DNA of 51,252 nucleotides from Stappia stellulata DSM 5886. Lineage in GTDB: Bacteria; Pseudomonadota; Alphaproteobacteria; Rhizobiales; Stappiaceae. The stretch's first letter is position 1; every line of letters begins with the position of its first letter. Shown one piece after another: positions 24,465 through 34,943 of the stretch. The notes below the pieces were generated by a model that saw only the letters and a program-made list of their open reading frames with translations, was not told the DNA's origin and searched no databases. The stretch is taken from the NCBI RefSeq assembly GCF_000423705.1, contig NZ_AUIM01000014.1:1-51252 (forward strand). The letters are read 5' to 3'. The translations under genes and the position numbers were made by a program.

Positions 24465-24494
24465 TTGTGCTCCGCCGCAAATTCTCTCTATGAT
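24465..24494 (+). promoter_or_regulatory. Promoter of secreted-protein gene, copy 1
   Basis: TTGTGC (24465-24470) and TATGAT (24489-24494) are 18 bp apart, ending 34 bp before the start codon. The -10 is embedded in CTCTATGATTGTAT, which is repeated exactly upstream of copy 2 and followed there by two changed bases and the same GGTTG. Conservation of this block between otherwise different spacers supports a working promoter. Confidence 0.7.
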
Positions 24495-24528
24495 TGTATC
24501 CGGTTGATCCCTGATCGGGAGGAGGGGA

Positions 24529-25419
24529 ATGCTGAGAGGCTTGCGACAGTGCCTGCGGGCGATCGGTGTCGGGCTCGGCATCTGGCTCGGCGCGTGGCTT
24601 GCCATGGCCGAGGCAGGCGGACAGGATAAGCCCGACGCCCCGATGGCCGCTGAATCGCGAGCCTTTCTCGACGCCTACAAGATCTGGGTGCTTCGCTCCG
24701 GCGCGGATCTCGATGCAACGCACGAAAAAAGCCCGTTTCGCCCCCATCTCGACTGGCCGCTCCACAAGGGACTGCGCGGCATGGACCTGCGTGTCTTTTT
24801 CGACCTTCAGGAGGGGGGCTGGTGTTGGGAAATGGCGATGCTTGCGGAGCGCGCCTTTCTCGATGCGCATCCGCAGTTGCGCGCGGCCTTCGAGGATGTC
24901 CGGGTGTCCGTCGGCTTCACTCTCCATTTCGTCGAAAAACACACGCGCGCGGGTCGGCGCTGCAAGGCGAAGGAGAAGCTCTTTGACGTCATGGTCAAGG
25001 CGCCCGCCCAGACCGGCTCCTGGGAACCTGTCGAGCTGCCGGGAACAGCCGATCCGGACAGGCTTGCGGCCGAGAGCGCAAGGCTCGGGCAGCCGGCGGA
25101 TCTCCTGCGCAAGCGCCGCGACGCCTATCGCGGGCTCCACCGTCTGGCGTTTTGCGAGGACTATCCGCCCGCACTTCGCGACATGCAGACCTATCTGGAA
25201 GTCAACGAGATCGCGCTGTCCGCGCAGGACCGTCAGCATCTGCGCGCCCGCCTGTCGGCGCTGGGCCTGACGGGGGCGACTTACGAAGAGAGGATTGCAT
25301 CGATGCGCGTGCAGGCGGAAGAGCGCGCGAACCGCCCGCTGGCAGAGCCGCGCGCCAAGCAGGCCGCGCAGCCTCCCGGACGGCGCGGCATCCCGATGGC
25401 GGTTGAGCGGTGCCGATAG
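24529..25419 (+). CDS. Secreted cysteine-containing protein, cassette copy 1
   Basis: A 296-residue exported protein of unknown function. The start has a strong ribosome site (GGGAGGAGGGG). An N-terminal hydrophobic segment (AIGVGLGIWLGAWLAMA, about residues 11-27) acts as a signal peptide. In the mature part Cys99 (WCWEMA), Cys145 (GRRCKA), Cys209 (FCEDYPP) and Cys295 near the end are all conserved in the paralogue at 25944, consistent with two disulfides. The best conserved region is TGSWEPVELPGTAD through [34 protein letters not shown] is a second conserved block. It resembles no family I can name. It pairs divergently with 24003-24344. Confidence 0.85.
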   Translation: MLRGLRQCLRAIGVGLGIWLGAWLAMAEAGGQDKPDAPMAAESRAFLDAYKIWVLRSGADLDATHEKSPFRPHLDWPLHKGLRGMDLRVFFDLQEGGWCWEMAMLAERAFLDAHPQLRAAFEDVRVSVGFTLHFVEKHTRAGRRCKAKEKLFDVMVKAPAQTGSWEPVELPGTADPDRLAAESARLGQPADLLRKRRDAYRGLHRLAFCEDYPPALRDMQTYLEVNEIALSAQDRQHLRARLSALGLTGATYEERIASMRVQAEERANRPLAEPRAKQAAQPPGRRGIPMAVERCR

Positions 25420-25488
25420 GTCGGGGACGGACCGGCAAGGCGGGTCGAGGTGTTTAGGCGCGCCCTTGCGTTCCGTCGGACGTGCTTG

Positions 25489-25815
25489 TCATGGACGGTG
25501 GTCGCATCGCAGGCGCGCCCATTCGCTTTCCCGTCGCGTCTGATCCCTCATCAAAGCTTCTTTCTCGTTTTCTGCTTCCTTGATGAGCCGGTCCAATTCG
25601 TCTGCGCGTCTCTTGCGGTCGTCTTCTTCGCCAGTGTCGAGAACGCGCAGTTGCCCGTTTTCGATACGGGCGCGCACACGGCTTTCGGTGACGCCTTCGC
25701 GTTCGTTCCGATAGCGGCGAATGTCCTGTTTGAGCCCGTCGATCACCCGGCTCCAATGCCGCATTTCATCGTTCAGACGTGAGCATGCATTCGGATCGTC
25801 CGCCAGAAGTGCCAT
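25489..25815 (-). CDS. Small helical protein, cassette copy 2
   Basis: A 108-residue cytosolic helical protein, paralogue of 24003-24344. They share RVRARIENG-LR and the following KRR-(E/D)-L pattern (here DDRKRRADELDRLIKEAENE), while the N-termini differ (here LADDPNACSRLNDEMRHWSR). It is very rich in Arg, Glu and Asp and likely forms a coiled coil. GAAAGGCAGA precedes the ATG, close to the copy 1 ribosome site. It is divergent from the secreted protein gene at 25944, and its 3' end lies 69 bp from the end of copy 1. Confidence 0.75.
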   Translation of the reverse strand: MALLADDPNACSRLNDEMRHWSRVIDGLKQDIRRYRNEREGVTESRVRARIENGQLRVLDTGEEDDRKRRADELDRLIKEAENEKEALMRDQTRRESEWARLRCDHRP

Positions 25816-25881
25816 TTATCTGCCTTTCCGTGTCATGGAGAGGGCCCAAGTATTGGCGCTGAAACGGCACCGGGGATTAGA

Positions 25882-25912
25882 TTGTGTTAATTTTAAGAGA
25901 GCACTCTATGAT
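25882..25912 (+). promoter_or_regulatory. Promoter of secreted-protein gene, copy 2
   Basis: TTGTGT (25882-25887) and TATGAT (25907-25912) are 19 bp apart and end 31 bp before the ATG at 25944. It is the counterpart of the copy 1 promoter, with the 14-bp block CTCTATGATTGTAT identical. Confidence 0.65.
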
Positions 25913-25943
25913 TGTATTTGGTTGCAAGCACAGCGGAGCGGAT

Positions 25944-26774
25944 ATGCACGGCGCGATACGGTTGGCAGTGGTGATTGCATGGCTGTTCGCGGTGCCGTCT
26001 GTGGCCGTCGCTCAGGCGATGGAGGCCGCGGCACAGGAGCTTTCCGCAGAGGACTTCGCCGCGGCTTACGACCGCTGGCGCTGGAACCTGGGCTCGCCGG
26101 ACGCAGGCCATGCCGAAAGCCCCTTGCGGCCCTATCTCGACTGGCCGATGCATCGCGGCCTTGCCGGCGAGGATCTGGAGCTGTTCTTTCGCCTGCAGGA
26201 CGAGGGCTATTGCTGGCATATGACGGGGTTTGCCGAGCGCGGCTTTCTCGAGCGTCACCCCCATCTCGAACCGGTGTTCGACGACATCTCGGTCGGATTT
26301 GCCCTCGATCTCGTCATCGATCGTTCGACCGCCGGTCGCCGCTGCGTTGCGCGTCACGCGTTAAAAAGAGTCGCAAGCCGCGCTTTCGGGGAGACCGGCT
26401 CCTGGGAACCTGTCGACCTGCCGGGAACAGCCGATGAGGCTGCGCTGGGCGCGGAAAGCGCGCGGCTCGGGCAATCGGTTGATCTGCTGCGCAAGCGCCG
26501 CGACGCCTATCGCACACTCTACCGACTGGCCTTTTGCGAGGACTATCCGCCAGCATTTCGCGACATGGAGACCTATCTCCGCGTCGGGGAGATCGTCTTG
26601 TCCGGGCAGGATCGGCAGCATTTGCAAGCCCGCATGACGACGCTGGGTCTAACGGGCATGTCTTATGAAGACTTGCTTCTTTTGATGAAGGCGCGCGCGG
26701 ACGATCCGCCGCAAGCGGCAGCCTCGGGCGTCGCCGTCCCGCATCTCTCCCGCGCCTGCACCGCTCCGCCGTGA
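25944..26774 (+). CDS. Secreted cysteine-containing protein, cassette copy 2
   Basis: A 276-residue exported protein, paralogue of 24529-25419. The ATG at 25944 is preferred over the longer frame (25884), because a proper signal peptide begins there ([17 protein letters not shown], cut after SVAVAQA) and the 25884 start would overlap the promoter. The conserved cysteines are Cys90 (YCWHM), Cys134 (GRRCVA), Cys198 (FCEDYPP) and Cys272. The C-terminal half ([46 protein letters not shown]) is nearly the same as in copy 1, while the region after Cys134 differs. Function is unknown. lepA follows after 109 bp. Confidence 0.83.
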   Translation: MHGAIRLAVVIAWLFAVPSVAVAQAMEAAAQELSAEDFAAAYDRWRWNLGSPDAGHAESPLRPYLDWPMHRGLAGEDLELFFRLQDEGYCWHMTGFAERGFLERHPHLEPVFDDISVGFALDLVIDRSTAGRRCVARHALKRVASRAFGETGSWEPVDLPGTADEAALGAESARLGQSVDLLRKRRDAYRTLYRLAFCEDYPPAFRDMETYLRVGEIVLSGQDRQHLQARMTTLGLTGMSYEDLLLLMKARADDPPQAAASGVAVPHLSRACTAPP

Positions 26775-26883
26775 CCCTGTGTGCCCGTCCTCCGCCCCGT
26801 GGTCTCAATCCCTCCGCGTTTTTCCTTGCCCTGCCGCTCTATTCCCCTTTGCCGGCGCGTGCGGCGATGGTAAACGAGCGCGC

Positions 26884-28689
26884 ATGAGCACAAAGACCCT
26901 GTCCGACATCCGCAATTTCTCCATCGTGGCCCACATCGACCACGGCAAGTCCACGCTGGCCGACCGCCTGATCCAGATGACCGGCACGCTGACCAGCCGG
27001 GAAATGAAGGAGCAGGTGCTCGATTCCATGGATATCGAGCGCGAGCGCGGGATCACCATCAAGGCGCAGACCGTGCGCCTGATCTACACGGCCAAGGACG
27101 GCAAGCAGTACAAGCTGAACCTGATCGACACGCCGGGCCACGTCGACTTCGCCTATGAGGTGTCGCGCTCGCTCGCCGCCTGTGAGGGGTCGCTCCTCGT
27201 CGTCGACGCAAGCCAGGGGGTCGAGGCGCAGACGCTCGCCAACGTCTATCAGGCCATCGAGAACGACCACGAGATCGTGCCCGTGCTCAACAAGGTCGAC
27301 CTGCCGGCCGCCGAACCCGACCGGATCAAGCAGCAGATCGAGGACGTGATCGGGCTGGATGCCTCCGACGCTGTGATGATCTCGGCCAAGACCGGCCTTG
27401 GCGTGGACAATGTTCTGGAGGCCATCGTCGCCCGTCTGCCGGCGCCGGAAGGCGATCCGGACGCGCCCTTGAAGGCGCTGCTCGTCGACAGCTGGTACGA
27501 CCAGTATCTGGGCGTCATGGTGCTGGTGCGCATCATCGACGGGCGGATGAAGAAGGGCCAGAAGATCAAGATGCTCGGCACCGACGCGACCTACGAGATC
27601 GACCGCGTCGGCGTCATGACCCCGAAGTTCCTGATGACCGACGACCTCGGTCCGGGCGAGATCGGGGTGATCACCGGCTCCATCAAGGAAGTGGCCGACA
27701 CCCGCGTCGGCGACACGATCACCGAGGACAAGAAGCCCTGCGCCGAGGCGCTGCCGGGCTTCAAGCCGGCACAGCCGGTGGTGTTCTGCGGACTGTTCCC
27801 GGTGGATGCCAACGACTTCGAGGACCTGCGCGCCGCCATGGGCAAGCTGCGCCTCAACGACGCGTCGTTCTCGTTCGAGATGGAGACCTCCGCCGCGCTC
27901 GGCTTCGGCTTCCGCTGCGGCTTTTTGGGGCTGCTGCATCTGGAAATCGTCCAGGAGCGGCTGGAGCGCGAGTTCGATCTCGACCTGATCGCGACCGCGC
28001 CTTCGGTCGTCTACCGCATGCATCTGACCGACGGCGAAATGGTGGAGCTGCACAATCCCGCCGACATGCCGGACCCGGTGAAGATCGACACGATCGAGGA
28101 ACCGTGGATCCGCGCCACCATCATGACGCCGGACGACTACCTCGGCGCGATCCTGACGCTGTGCCAGGAGCGGCGCGGCGTTCAGGTCGACCTTAACTAC
28201 GTCGGCACGCGCGCCATGGTCACCTACGACCTGCCGCTCAACGAAGTGGTGTTCGATTTCTACGACCGGCTGAAGTCGATCTCGAAGGGCTACGCCTCCT
28301 TCGACTACCAGATTTCCGAATACCGCGAGGGCGACCTCGTGCGCATGTCGATCCTGGTCAATGCCGAGCCGGTCGACGCGCTGTCGACGCTCGTCCACCG
28401 CTCGCAGGCCGAACGGCGCGGCCGCGCCATGTGCGAGAAGCTCAAGGACCTGATCCCGCGCCACATGTTCAAGATCCCGATCCAGGCCGCCATAGGCGCC
28501 CGGGTGATCGCGCGCGAGACCATTGCCGCCCTGCGCAAGGACGTGACCGCCAAATGCTACGGCGGCGACGCGACCAGAAAGCGCAAGCTTCTGGAAAAGC
28601 AGAAGGAAGGCAAGAAGAAGATGCGGCAGTTCGGCAAGGTCGAAATCCCGCAGGAAGCCTTCATCAAGGCCCTCAAGATGGACGAATAG
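26884..28689 (+). CDS. lepA: Elongation factor 4 (LepA)
   Basis: A 601-residue translational GTPase that back-translocates or remodels stalled ribosomes. The G-domain motifs are AHIDHGKST (G1), [11 protein letters not shown] (G2), DTPGHVDF (G3), NKVDLPAA (G4) and SAKTG (G5). The EF-G-like domains II, III and V follow, with [14 protein letters not shown] and KFEM-type segments. The LepA-specific C-terminal domain ends with [21 protein letters not shown] and [20 protein letters not shown]. Length and end match the family. The start [14 protein letters not shown] at 26884 is used; the upstream frame is not conserved. Confidence 0.97.
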   Translation: MSTKTLSDIRNFSIVAHIDHGKSTLADRLIQMTGTLTSREMKEQVLDSMDIERERGITIKAQTVRLIYTAKDGKQYKLNLIDTPGHVDFAYEVSRSLAACEGSLLVVDASQGVEAQTLANVYQAIENDHEIVPVLNKVDLPAAEPDRIKQQIEDVIGLDASDAVMISAKTGLGVDNVLEAIVARLPAPEGDPDAPLKALLVDSWYDQYLGVMVLVRIIDGRMKKGQKIKMLGTDATYEIDRVGVMTPKFLMTDDLGPGEIGVITGSIKEVADTRVGDTITEDKKPCAEALPGFKPAQPVVFCGLFPVDANDFEDLRAAMGKLRLNDASFSFEMETSAALGFGFRCGFLGLLHLEIVQERLEREFDLDLIATAPSVVYRMHLTDGEMVELHNPADMPDPVKIDTIEEPWIRATIMTPDDYLGAILTLCQERRGVQVDLNYVGTRAMVTYDLPLNEVVFDFYDRLKSISKGYASFDYQISEYREGDLVRMSILVNAEPVDALSTLVHRSQAERRGRAMCEKLKDLIPRHMFKIPIQAAIGARVIARETIAALRKDVTAKCYGGDATRKRKLLEKQKEGKKKMRQFGKVEIPQEAFIKALKMDE

Positions 28690-28717
28690 GACTGCGCGCA
28701 GGACTGTGCGGCGGGGC

Positions 28718-30322
28718 TTACTCCGCCGCGACCAGGGTCGGGCGCTGCCAGTCGCCGGCCTCGATCTGCGCGATCTGCGCGTCGATCCGCTCCACCACAG
28801 AACGCGCGAACGGGCCGAGGTGCACGTAGAGCGCCACCATCTGCAGCATCGGGTTGAGCGCGCGCGAATTGGTGCGCAGCGTGTAGGCGATCATCCGCCA
28901 CAGGTGCCCGCGATGCTCCGGATGATGACGGGTGATCGACCAGACGAGACGGCCGAGCATCTTCAGGTCGCTCCCCAGCCGGGCGGTGAAGGTGTCGCCG
29001 TTCGGCCCGGACATGTCCAGCCGTGCAACGACATCCCGCAACCGGGCGAAATAGGCTTGCGGGGAATAGACCCGCGCGACGACGTCGCGATAGTCGGCCA
29101 GGATCTGCGCGCGCGGGCGCAGTGTCTCGAAATTGAGGCCGGCGGTGCACTGGTCGCCCTCCTCGTGATCGGGGTCGGCCACGTCGAATTCCGCGTGCAG
29201 GCGGCCCTGTGCCGCGAGCCGTCGGGTAAGCTGCGTCGTCGGCAGCGCGTAGAGCAGGCCGGCCATGGCGACGGGGATGGCCGCTTCCTGGATCAGTCCG
29301 GCGATCTCGTCCGCCACCCGGTCGCTCTCCTCGTCGAACCCGACAATGAAGCCGCCGATCACCATGATCCCGGCGTCATAGACCTTGTGCACGCTCGCCG
29401 CGATGTCGCGCCGGGTGTTCTGCTTCTTGCGGGTGGCATTCAACACGTCCGGGTCGGGGCTTTCGATGCCGATGAAGACGATGAAAAATCCCGCCTGCTG
29501 CATCATCGTCAAAAGCGCTTCGTCGTCGGCCAGGTTCAGCGAGGCCTCGGTCGAAAGCTCGAAGGGCCGGCCCTGCGCTTTCTGCCAGGCGATCAGCTCG
29601 GGCAGGAACTGTTTCACCGCCTTCTTGTTGCCGATCAGGTTGTCGTCGACGAAATCGACATGCCCGCGATAGCCAAGATCGTAAAGCGCCTGAAGTTCGG
29701 CCAGGATCTGGTCGTTGGTCTTGGTGCGCGGCTTGCGCCCGTAGAGCTCGATGATATCGCAAAACTCGCAGGTGAAGGGACAGCCGCGCGAGTACTGGAC
29801 GTTGACCTGGACGTAGTCGTCGAAGTTCAGAAGATCGAACCGCGGCACCGGCGTCGTCGTTACATCGGCCTTGAATTTTTCCGCCTCGAAGGTGCCGGAT
29901 CGGTCGCCGCGCTCGAACGCCTCGATGAACCGCTCCAAAACCCCTTCCGCCTCGCCGATCACGCGGAAATCCGCATTGGCGTAATGATCCGGGCTGGAGG
30001 TGACGTCCGGTCCGCCGACAACGACGGGCGTGCCTGCCTCGCGGCACAATGCGATGATCGCCTGTGTGTCGGACTGCTGCGGCAGCATGCCGCCGGTGAA
30101 CACGATGTCGGCCCAGTCGAGATCGCCGGGCGAGAGATCGCCCGTGTTGCGGTCGACGAGCCGCGATGACCAGTGGTCGGGAAGCATCGCCGCAACCGTG
30201 ATGAGGCCGAGCGGCGGGGCGGGATATTTCGCGCCGACCAGCTCGCAGGTCGCCTTGTAGTTCCAGAAGGACCCGGCCTGGAATTGCGGATAGAGCAGCA
30301 ACACGTTTACGCTGGCAGTCAT
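28718..30322 (-). CDS. B12-binding domain radical SAM protein (DUF4070 type)
   Basis: A 534-residue radical SAM enzyme with an N-terminal cobalamin-binding domain (residues 5-135; GLITVAAMLP, VVVGGPDVTSSPDHY). The [4Fe-4S] site is CPFTCEFC (Cys181, Cys185, Cys188), followed by VDFVDDNLIGNKKAV and IGIESPD of the TIM barrel. The C-terminal 170 residues match the DUF4070-type extension as I recall it. Such enzymes usually methylate unactivated carbons. The N-terminus does not look like HpnP, so hopanoid methylation is not claimed. The start at 30322 (MTASVNVLLLYPQF) is chosen at the family N-terminus. The gene is monocistronic and convergent with lepA. Confidence 0.88.
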   Translation of the reverse strand: MTASVNVLLLYPQFQAGSFWNYKATCELVGAKYPAPPLGLITVAAMLPDHWSSRLVDRNTGDLSPGDLDWADIVFTGGMLPQQSDTQAIIALCREAGTPVVVGGPDVTSSPDHYANADFRVIGEAEGVLERFIEAFERGDRSGTFEAEKFKADVTTTPVPRFDLLNFDDYVQVNVQYSRGCPFTCEFCDIIELYGRKPRTKTNDQILAELQALYDLGYRGHVDFVDDNLIGNKKAVKQFLPELIAWQKAQGRPFELSTEASLNLADDEALLTMMQQAGFFIVFIGIESPDPDVLNATRKKQNTRRDIAASVHKVYDAGIMVIGGFIVGFDEESDRVADEIAGLIQEAAIPVAMAGLLYALPTTQLTRRLAAQGRLHAEFDVADPDHEEGDQCTAGLNFETLRPRAQILADYRDVVARVYSPQAYFARLRDVVARLDMSGPNGDTFTARLGSDLKMLGRLVWSITRHHPEHRGHLWRMIAYTLRTNSRALNPMLQMVALYVHLGPFARSVVERIDAQIAQIEAGDWQRPTLVAAE

Positions 30323-30783
30323 TGAGGTCTCCGTGCCTTTTGCTGCTCGCCCGCCCGGATCGCCAACGGCCGATGCGCATGTCCGTATCATCGTATGAGA
30401 TATGTCGTCGGCGTTGCGCAACCTTACCACGCAAGACGGCTCGAACAAGCGCGTGAAAACGCCCGAAGGGAAGGTGTGAAGTGCTACCTTTGCCCTGCAA
30501 AAAAAGACAGGGCTTGCATTTTGCGCAATAGTCACCAATTCTTAACAATGATTGTTCATTATTCGCTGACGCTGTTCGGCTCCTGAGGGAGCGCCAGCCT
30601 CGGTTCGGCAGCCCGGATCCCCGTTTCGAGGGCAGGCTGCGCCCCGAATGTCACGCCTTTCCAGACTGTTCGATGCGGCCACCGGCCTGCACCGAAGCGA
30701 TTGGGATTTGCGGCCGGGTGGTCCGGCACGGGAACAATCTCAAGCTTGAAGAAGCAACAACAAGAAGACGAAAGAGAACTGAA
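30323..30783. other. Divergent intergenic region upstream of the cold-shock-like gene
   Basis: These 461 bases hold the promoters of the radical SAM gene and the cold-shock-like gene. A short inverted repeat (GCCCTG, seven A-rich bases, CAGGGC) lies around 30490-30514, followed by TTGCAT, a possible -35. The rest of the space before 30784 would be a long 5' leader, as in classic csp genes. No coding sequence is supported. Confidence 0.4.
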
Positions 30784-30984
30784 ATGGAACTTGGAAACGT
30801 AAAATGGTTCGACCTGCGCAGTGGCGTCGGTCAGATCCAGGCAGACGAAGGCGACTTCGTCCATGTCGATATCGATGCCGTGCGCAAGGCCGGCCAGGCG
30901 ACGCTGCGCGAAGGCCAGCTTGTCGCCTATGATCTGGAATATGCACGCGGCACCTCTGTCGCGGACAATCTGCGCGTCCTGTAA
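30784..30984 (+). CDS. Divergent cold-shock domain protein
   Basis: A 66-residue single OB-fold protein. The start GNVKWFDLRSG and the C-terminal GQLVAYDLEYARG...NLRVL align with CspA throughout. However, the RNA-binding motif RNP1, normally KGFGFI, is SGVGQIQ here, and RNP2 (VFVHF) is DFVHVDI. The aromatic residues that stack on single-stranded nucleic acid are thus partly lost, so binding may be weak or altered. GAAAGAGAACTGAA precedes the ATG. It stands alone, divergent from the radical SAM gene. Confidence 0.85.
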   Translation: MELGNVKWFDLRSGVGQIQADEGDFVHVDIDAVRKAGQATLREGQLVAYDLEYARGTSVADNLRVL

Positions 30985-31043
30985 GAGACGACGCCTGCAA
31001 TTGTCAGGAACCGGGCGCCGCGCATTGCGCGGCGCTTTGCGTT

Positions 31044-32309
31044 TCAGCTCTCCGCCATGCGCCGAAGCCGCACCATCGCGACAAGGCCGAAGGCCGGCCC
31101 CAGGGCCAGCAGCGCCAGCATCAGCGGCCAGCCTGCCGCGCCCGCGACGAGCGGCGCGGCCTGCACCGTGACGAAGGTGAGGGCGAAGCCGAGCGCCGTT
31201 TGCAGGGTCATCAGGCTGCCCGCTTCCTCCGGCGGTGCGAAATCGGCCACCAGCGCCGAGAATTGCGCTGAATCCGGAATGACCGAAAACCCCCACAAAA
31301 CGAACACCGGCACCACGACCCACACCGGCCCGCCGAAGGTGAGGGCGGCAGCGATTGCGCAACTGCCGCTGACGGCGAGCGCGAGGATCGCGACCTGCGC
31401 CTTGCCGATGCGGTCCGCCACCCATCCGGCGGCGACGCAGGCGATGCCGCCGGCCGCAACGGCGACAAAGGTGGCGATGCGTGCCAGCGGCAAAGCGTCT
31501 TGCGGCGCCATGCGCAGGGCAAAGCTTGCCGCCATCGCGGCACCCGCCCAGCTCCATACGGCGTAAAGCTCCCACATGTGGCCGAGATAGCCCGCATAGG
31601 CGAGGCGGATGCGCCGGTCCGTCCAGGCGCGGGTGACCGCGCGAATGTCGAAGCGCGCGGCCTGTGCGTGATACGGACCGAGCCGCACGCCGAGCGCCAG
31701 CAGGGCGGCCGCGAGCCCGGCGAGCGAGGTGACGGTGACCGTGACCCGCCAGTCCGCGCCGCCGGCAAGTGCGACGAGATGCGGCGAGGCGGACCCAAGC
31801 GTCAGCGCGCCGACCAGAAGCCCCACCAGAAAGCCCCGGTCGCGCGTGCCCCAGCCCACCGCGATCTTCATGCCGACGGGATAGACGCCAGCCAGAAGAG
31901 CCCCGGTTGCGACCCGCGCGGCAATGGCGGCATTGCCGCCGACGGGGGCGATCAGAAGCGAGGCGTTGACGAGGGCCGCCGCCGCCGCACAGGCGGCGAA
32001 CAGGCGCGCCGGGTGAATTCTGTCCGGAAGGCCAAGCACGGAAAACAACAGCGCCCCAAGGACGAAGCCGACCTGCACCCCGCTGGTCAGAAGCGCCTGA
32101 CGGGTCGGAGAAATCGCCGTCTCGGCGAGCATTTCCGGCAAAACCGCGGCGGAGGAAAACCACAGCGAAAGCGCTGCGACGCAAGCCGTCGCGAGCAGGG
32201 AAATGGAGAGCGTTTTTATGGCTGTGCCCCGCGACGCATTGAAGGATCTTGCAAGAAACGCCGGCCGGCCCGCTGTCGGACTCTTGCGTGATCTCGCCGT
32301 GTCCGCCAT
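31044..32309 (-). CDS. MFS transporter
   Basis: A 421-residue major facilitator carrier with about 12 membrane helices (for example ALLTSGVQVGFVLGALLFSV and PVWVVVPVFVLWGFSV). The loop after helix 2 (LGLPDRIHPARL) is the degenerate A-motif, and GWVADRIGKAQVAI is the corresponding motif of the second half. The start MADTARSRKSPTAG is chosen because hydrophobic sequence begins soon after; the frame is open to 32549 across the glpK start, which is not used. The substrate is unknown. It is divergent from glpK with a 194-bp spacer, so shared control is possible. Confidence 0.85.
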   Translation of the reverse strand: MADTARSRKSPTAGRPAFLARSFNASRGTAIKTLSISLLATACVAALSLWFSSAAVLPEMLAETAISPTRQALLTSGVQVGFVLGALLFSVLGLPDRIHPARLFAACAAAAALVNASLLIAPVGGNAAIAARVATGALLAGVYPVGMKIAVGWGTRDRGFLVGLLVGALTLGSASPHLVALAGGADWRVTVTVTSLAGLAAALLALGVRLGPYHAQAARFDIRAVTRAWTDRRIRLAYAGYLGHMWELYAVWSWAGAAMAASFALRMAPQDALPLARIATFVAVAAGGIACVAAGWVADRIGKAQVAILALAVSGSCAIAAALTFGGPVWVVVPVFVLWGFSVIPDSAQFSALVADFAPPEEAGSLMTLQTALGFALTFVTVQAAPLVAGAAGWPLMLALLALGPAFGLVAMVRLRRMAES

Positions 32310-32387
32310 CCATAGCACCGTCGGGCCTGAAAGGTCGATTCCGGGCAGGGGGCGCTCCGCTGCGACGGCGACGGTCAAATGGCGAGC

Positions 32388-32453
32388 TTTTCGATTGACC
32401 CTGTTTTGGTTTCGTTTGATTGTCGTTTCGACCAATAAGGAAAGAAAACGAAC
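32388..32453. promoter_or_regulatory. Repeated TTTCG half-sites before glpK
   Basis: TTTCG occurs at 32388, 32410 and 32426 on the plus strand, with an inverted AACGAA at 32448. DeoR-type GlpR operators are built from such TTCG-containing half-sites, and glpK starts 50 bp downstream. No glpR gene is in the window. Confidence 0.3.
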
Positions 32454-32503
32454 ATGGGTTATGGGCAGATTTGCGGGTCCATGACCTGACCTGGGAGGGC
32501 CAC

Positions 32504-34018
<1,515 letters not shown>

Positions 34019-34172
34019 GCGATGCCCCGGGGACAGGCGAAAGCGCGAGCGGGAAAGCACAGCGGCGCAATCGCCATGCGGTTTTTCCCGCGCACACGGT
34101 GGTCGCCGGCCTAAACCTCCCGCAAGGTAAGGGTGGGCGTTGCCCGCCCCGCCCGCCTGTCCGGAGGTCGCC

Positions 34173-34943
34173 ATGTCCGCGTTCTTGATCCGAAACCGCA
34201 GCCGCCATGCCGCCCGCCTTGCCTGCGGCGCGATTGCCGCGGTCTTCGCCATGGCCATGCTGCTCCCTGAGGCACGCGCCCAGGAGACCTATCTCGATCT
34301 GGAACTCGTCCTCTTGGCCGATGCGACCGGCTCCATCGACGACGCGGAAATCCGCTTCCAGCGCGAGGGCTATGCCCGGGCGATCACCGATCCGGCTGTG
34401 CTTTCGGCAATTGCCGGCAACGGCCATGGCAAGATCGTCGTGACCTACGTGGAATGGGCGGATGCCGGTTCGCAGGACGTTGTCGTCGACTGGACGGTGA
34501 TCGACGGCGCGACCTCGGCCGAGGCCTTCGCGGCCGCGCTTCTGGTGCCGCCGCGCCGCGCCTTCGGGCGCAACGCCATCGGCGCGGCGCTTCTGAAGGG
34601 CAAGCGCATGATCGAAGAAAACGCGTATCAGGGCATCCGCCGGGTGATCGACCTTTCCGCCGACAGCGCCAACAACTGGAACGGCCCGCCGCTGGAAACG
34701 GCGCGCGCCGAGGTCGTGGCGTCGGGCATCGTCATCAACGGGCTGGCCGTGCTCTGCCGCCACTGCTCGGGCCGCCCGGCGTCTTATGTGCTGGAAGACG
34801 CCTTCGCCGAACGCATCATCGGCGGCCCCGGCTCCTTCGTCGTCACCGCCGACAGCACCGCCACCTTCGCGGACGCCGTGCGCAAGAAGCTGATCCTGGA
34901 GATTGCCGGGAAGACGCCGGAGCGGGAATTTGCGGGGCGGTGA
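34173..34943 (+). CDS. DUF1194 secreted von Willebrand-like protein
   Basis: A 256-residue exported protein. The signal peptide covers residues 1 to about 37 (ACGAIAAVFAMAMLLPEARA). The mature protein begins with LDLELVLLADATGSIDDAE, a von Willebrand A-like MIDAS motif (D-x-T-G-S), followed by IRFQREGYARAI and RRVIDLSADSANNWNG, the pattern of DUF1194 as I recall it. A metal-dependent adhesion or binding role is the usual guess for the fold; no partner is adjacent. The ATG at 34173 follows CCGGAGG. It is the last core-like gene before the AT-rich islet. Confidence 0.85.
   Translation: MSAFLIRNRSRHAARLACGAIAAVFAMAMLLPEARAQETYLDLELVLLADATGSIDDAEIRFQREGYARAITDPAVLSAIAGNGHGKIVVTYVEWADAGSQDVVVDWTVIDGATSAEAFAAALLVPPRRAFGRNAIGAALLKGKRMIEENAYQGIRRVIDLSADSANNWNGPPLETARAEVVASGIVINGLAVLCRHCSGRPASYVLEDAFAERIIGGPGSFVVTADSTATFADAVRKKLILEIAGKTPEREFAGR

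Larger units (their letters stand above)
24003..26774. repeat. Tandem duplication of a two-gene divergent cassette
   Basis: Two units of similar layout follow each other: 24003-25419 and 25489-26774. Each is a minus-strand gene for a helical protein of about 110 residues, a short divergent promoter region, and a plus-strand gene for a secreted protein with four shared cysteines. DNA identity is highest in the last third of the secreted-protein genes and in the promoter; elsewhere the copies have diverged, so the duplication is old. Confidence 0.8.

Noticed and set aside
26839..28464. Open frame of 541 codons antisense to lepA
   Set aside because: It lies wholly within lepA, has low-complexity His/Arg/Asp-rich content and no start signal. 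It results from high GC at third positions.
28718..30322. Hopanoid C-2 methylase HpnP
   Set aside because: It has the same general architecture (B12 plus radical SAM), but the N-terminus does not resemble HpnP as I know it, and no hopanoid genes are adjacent.
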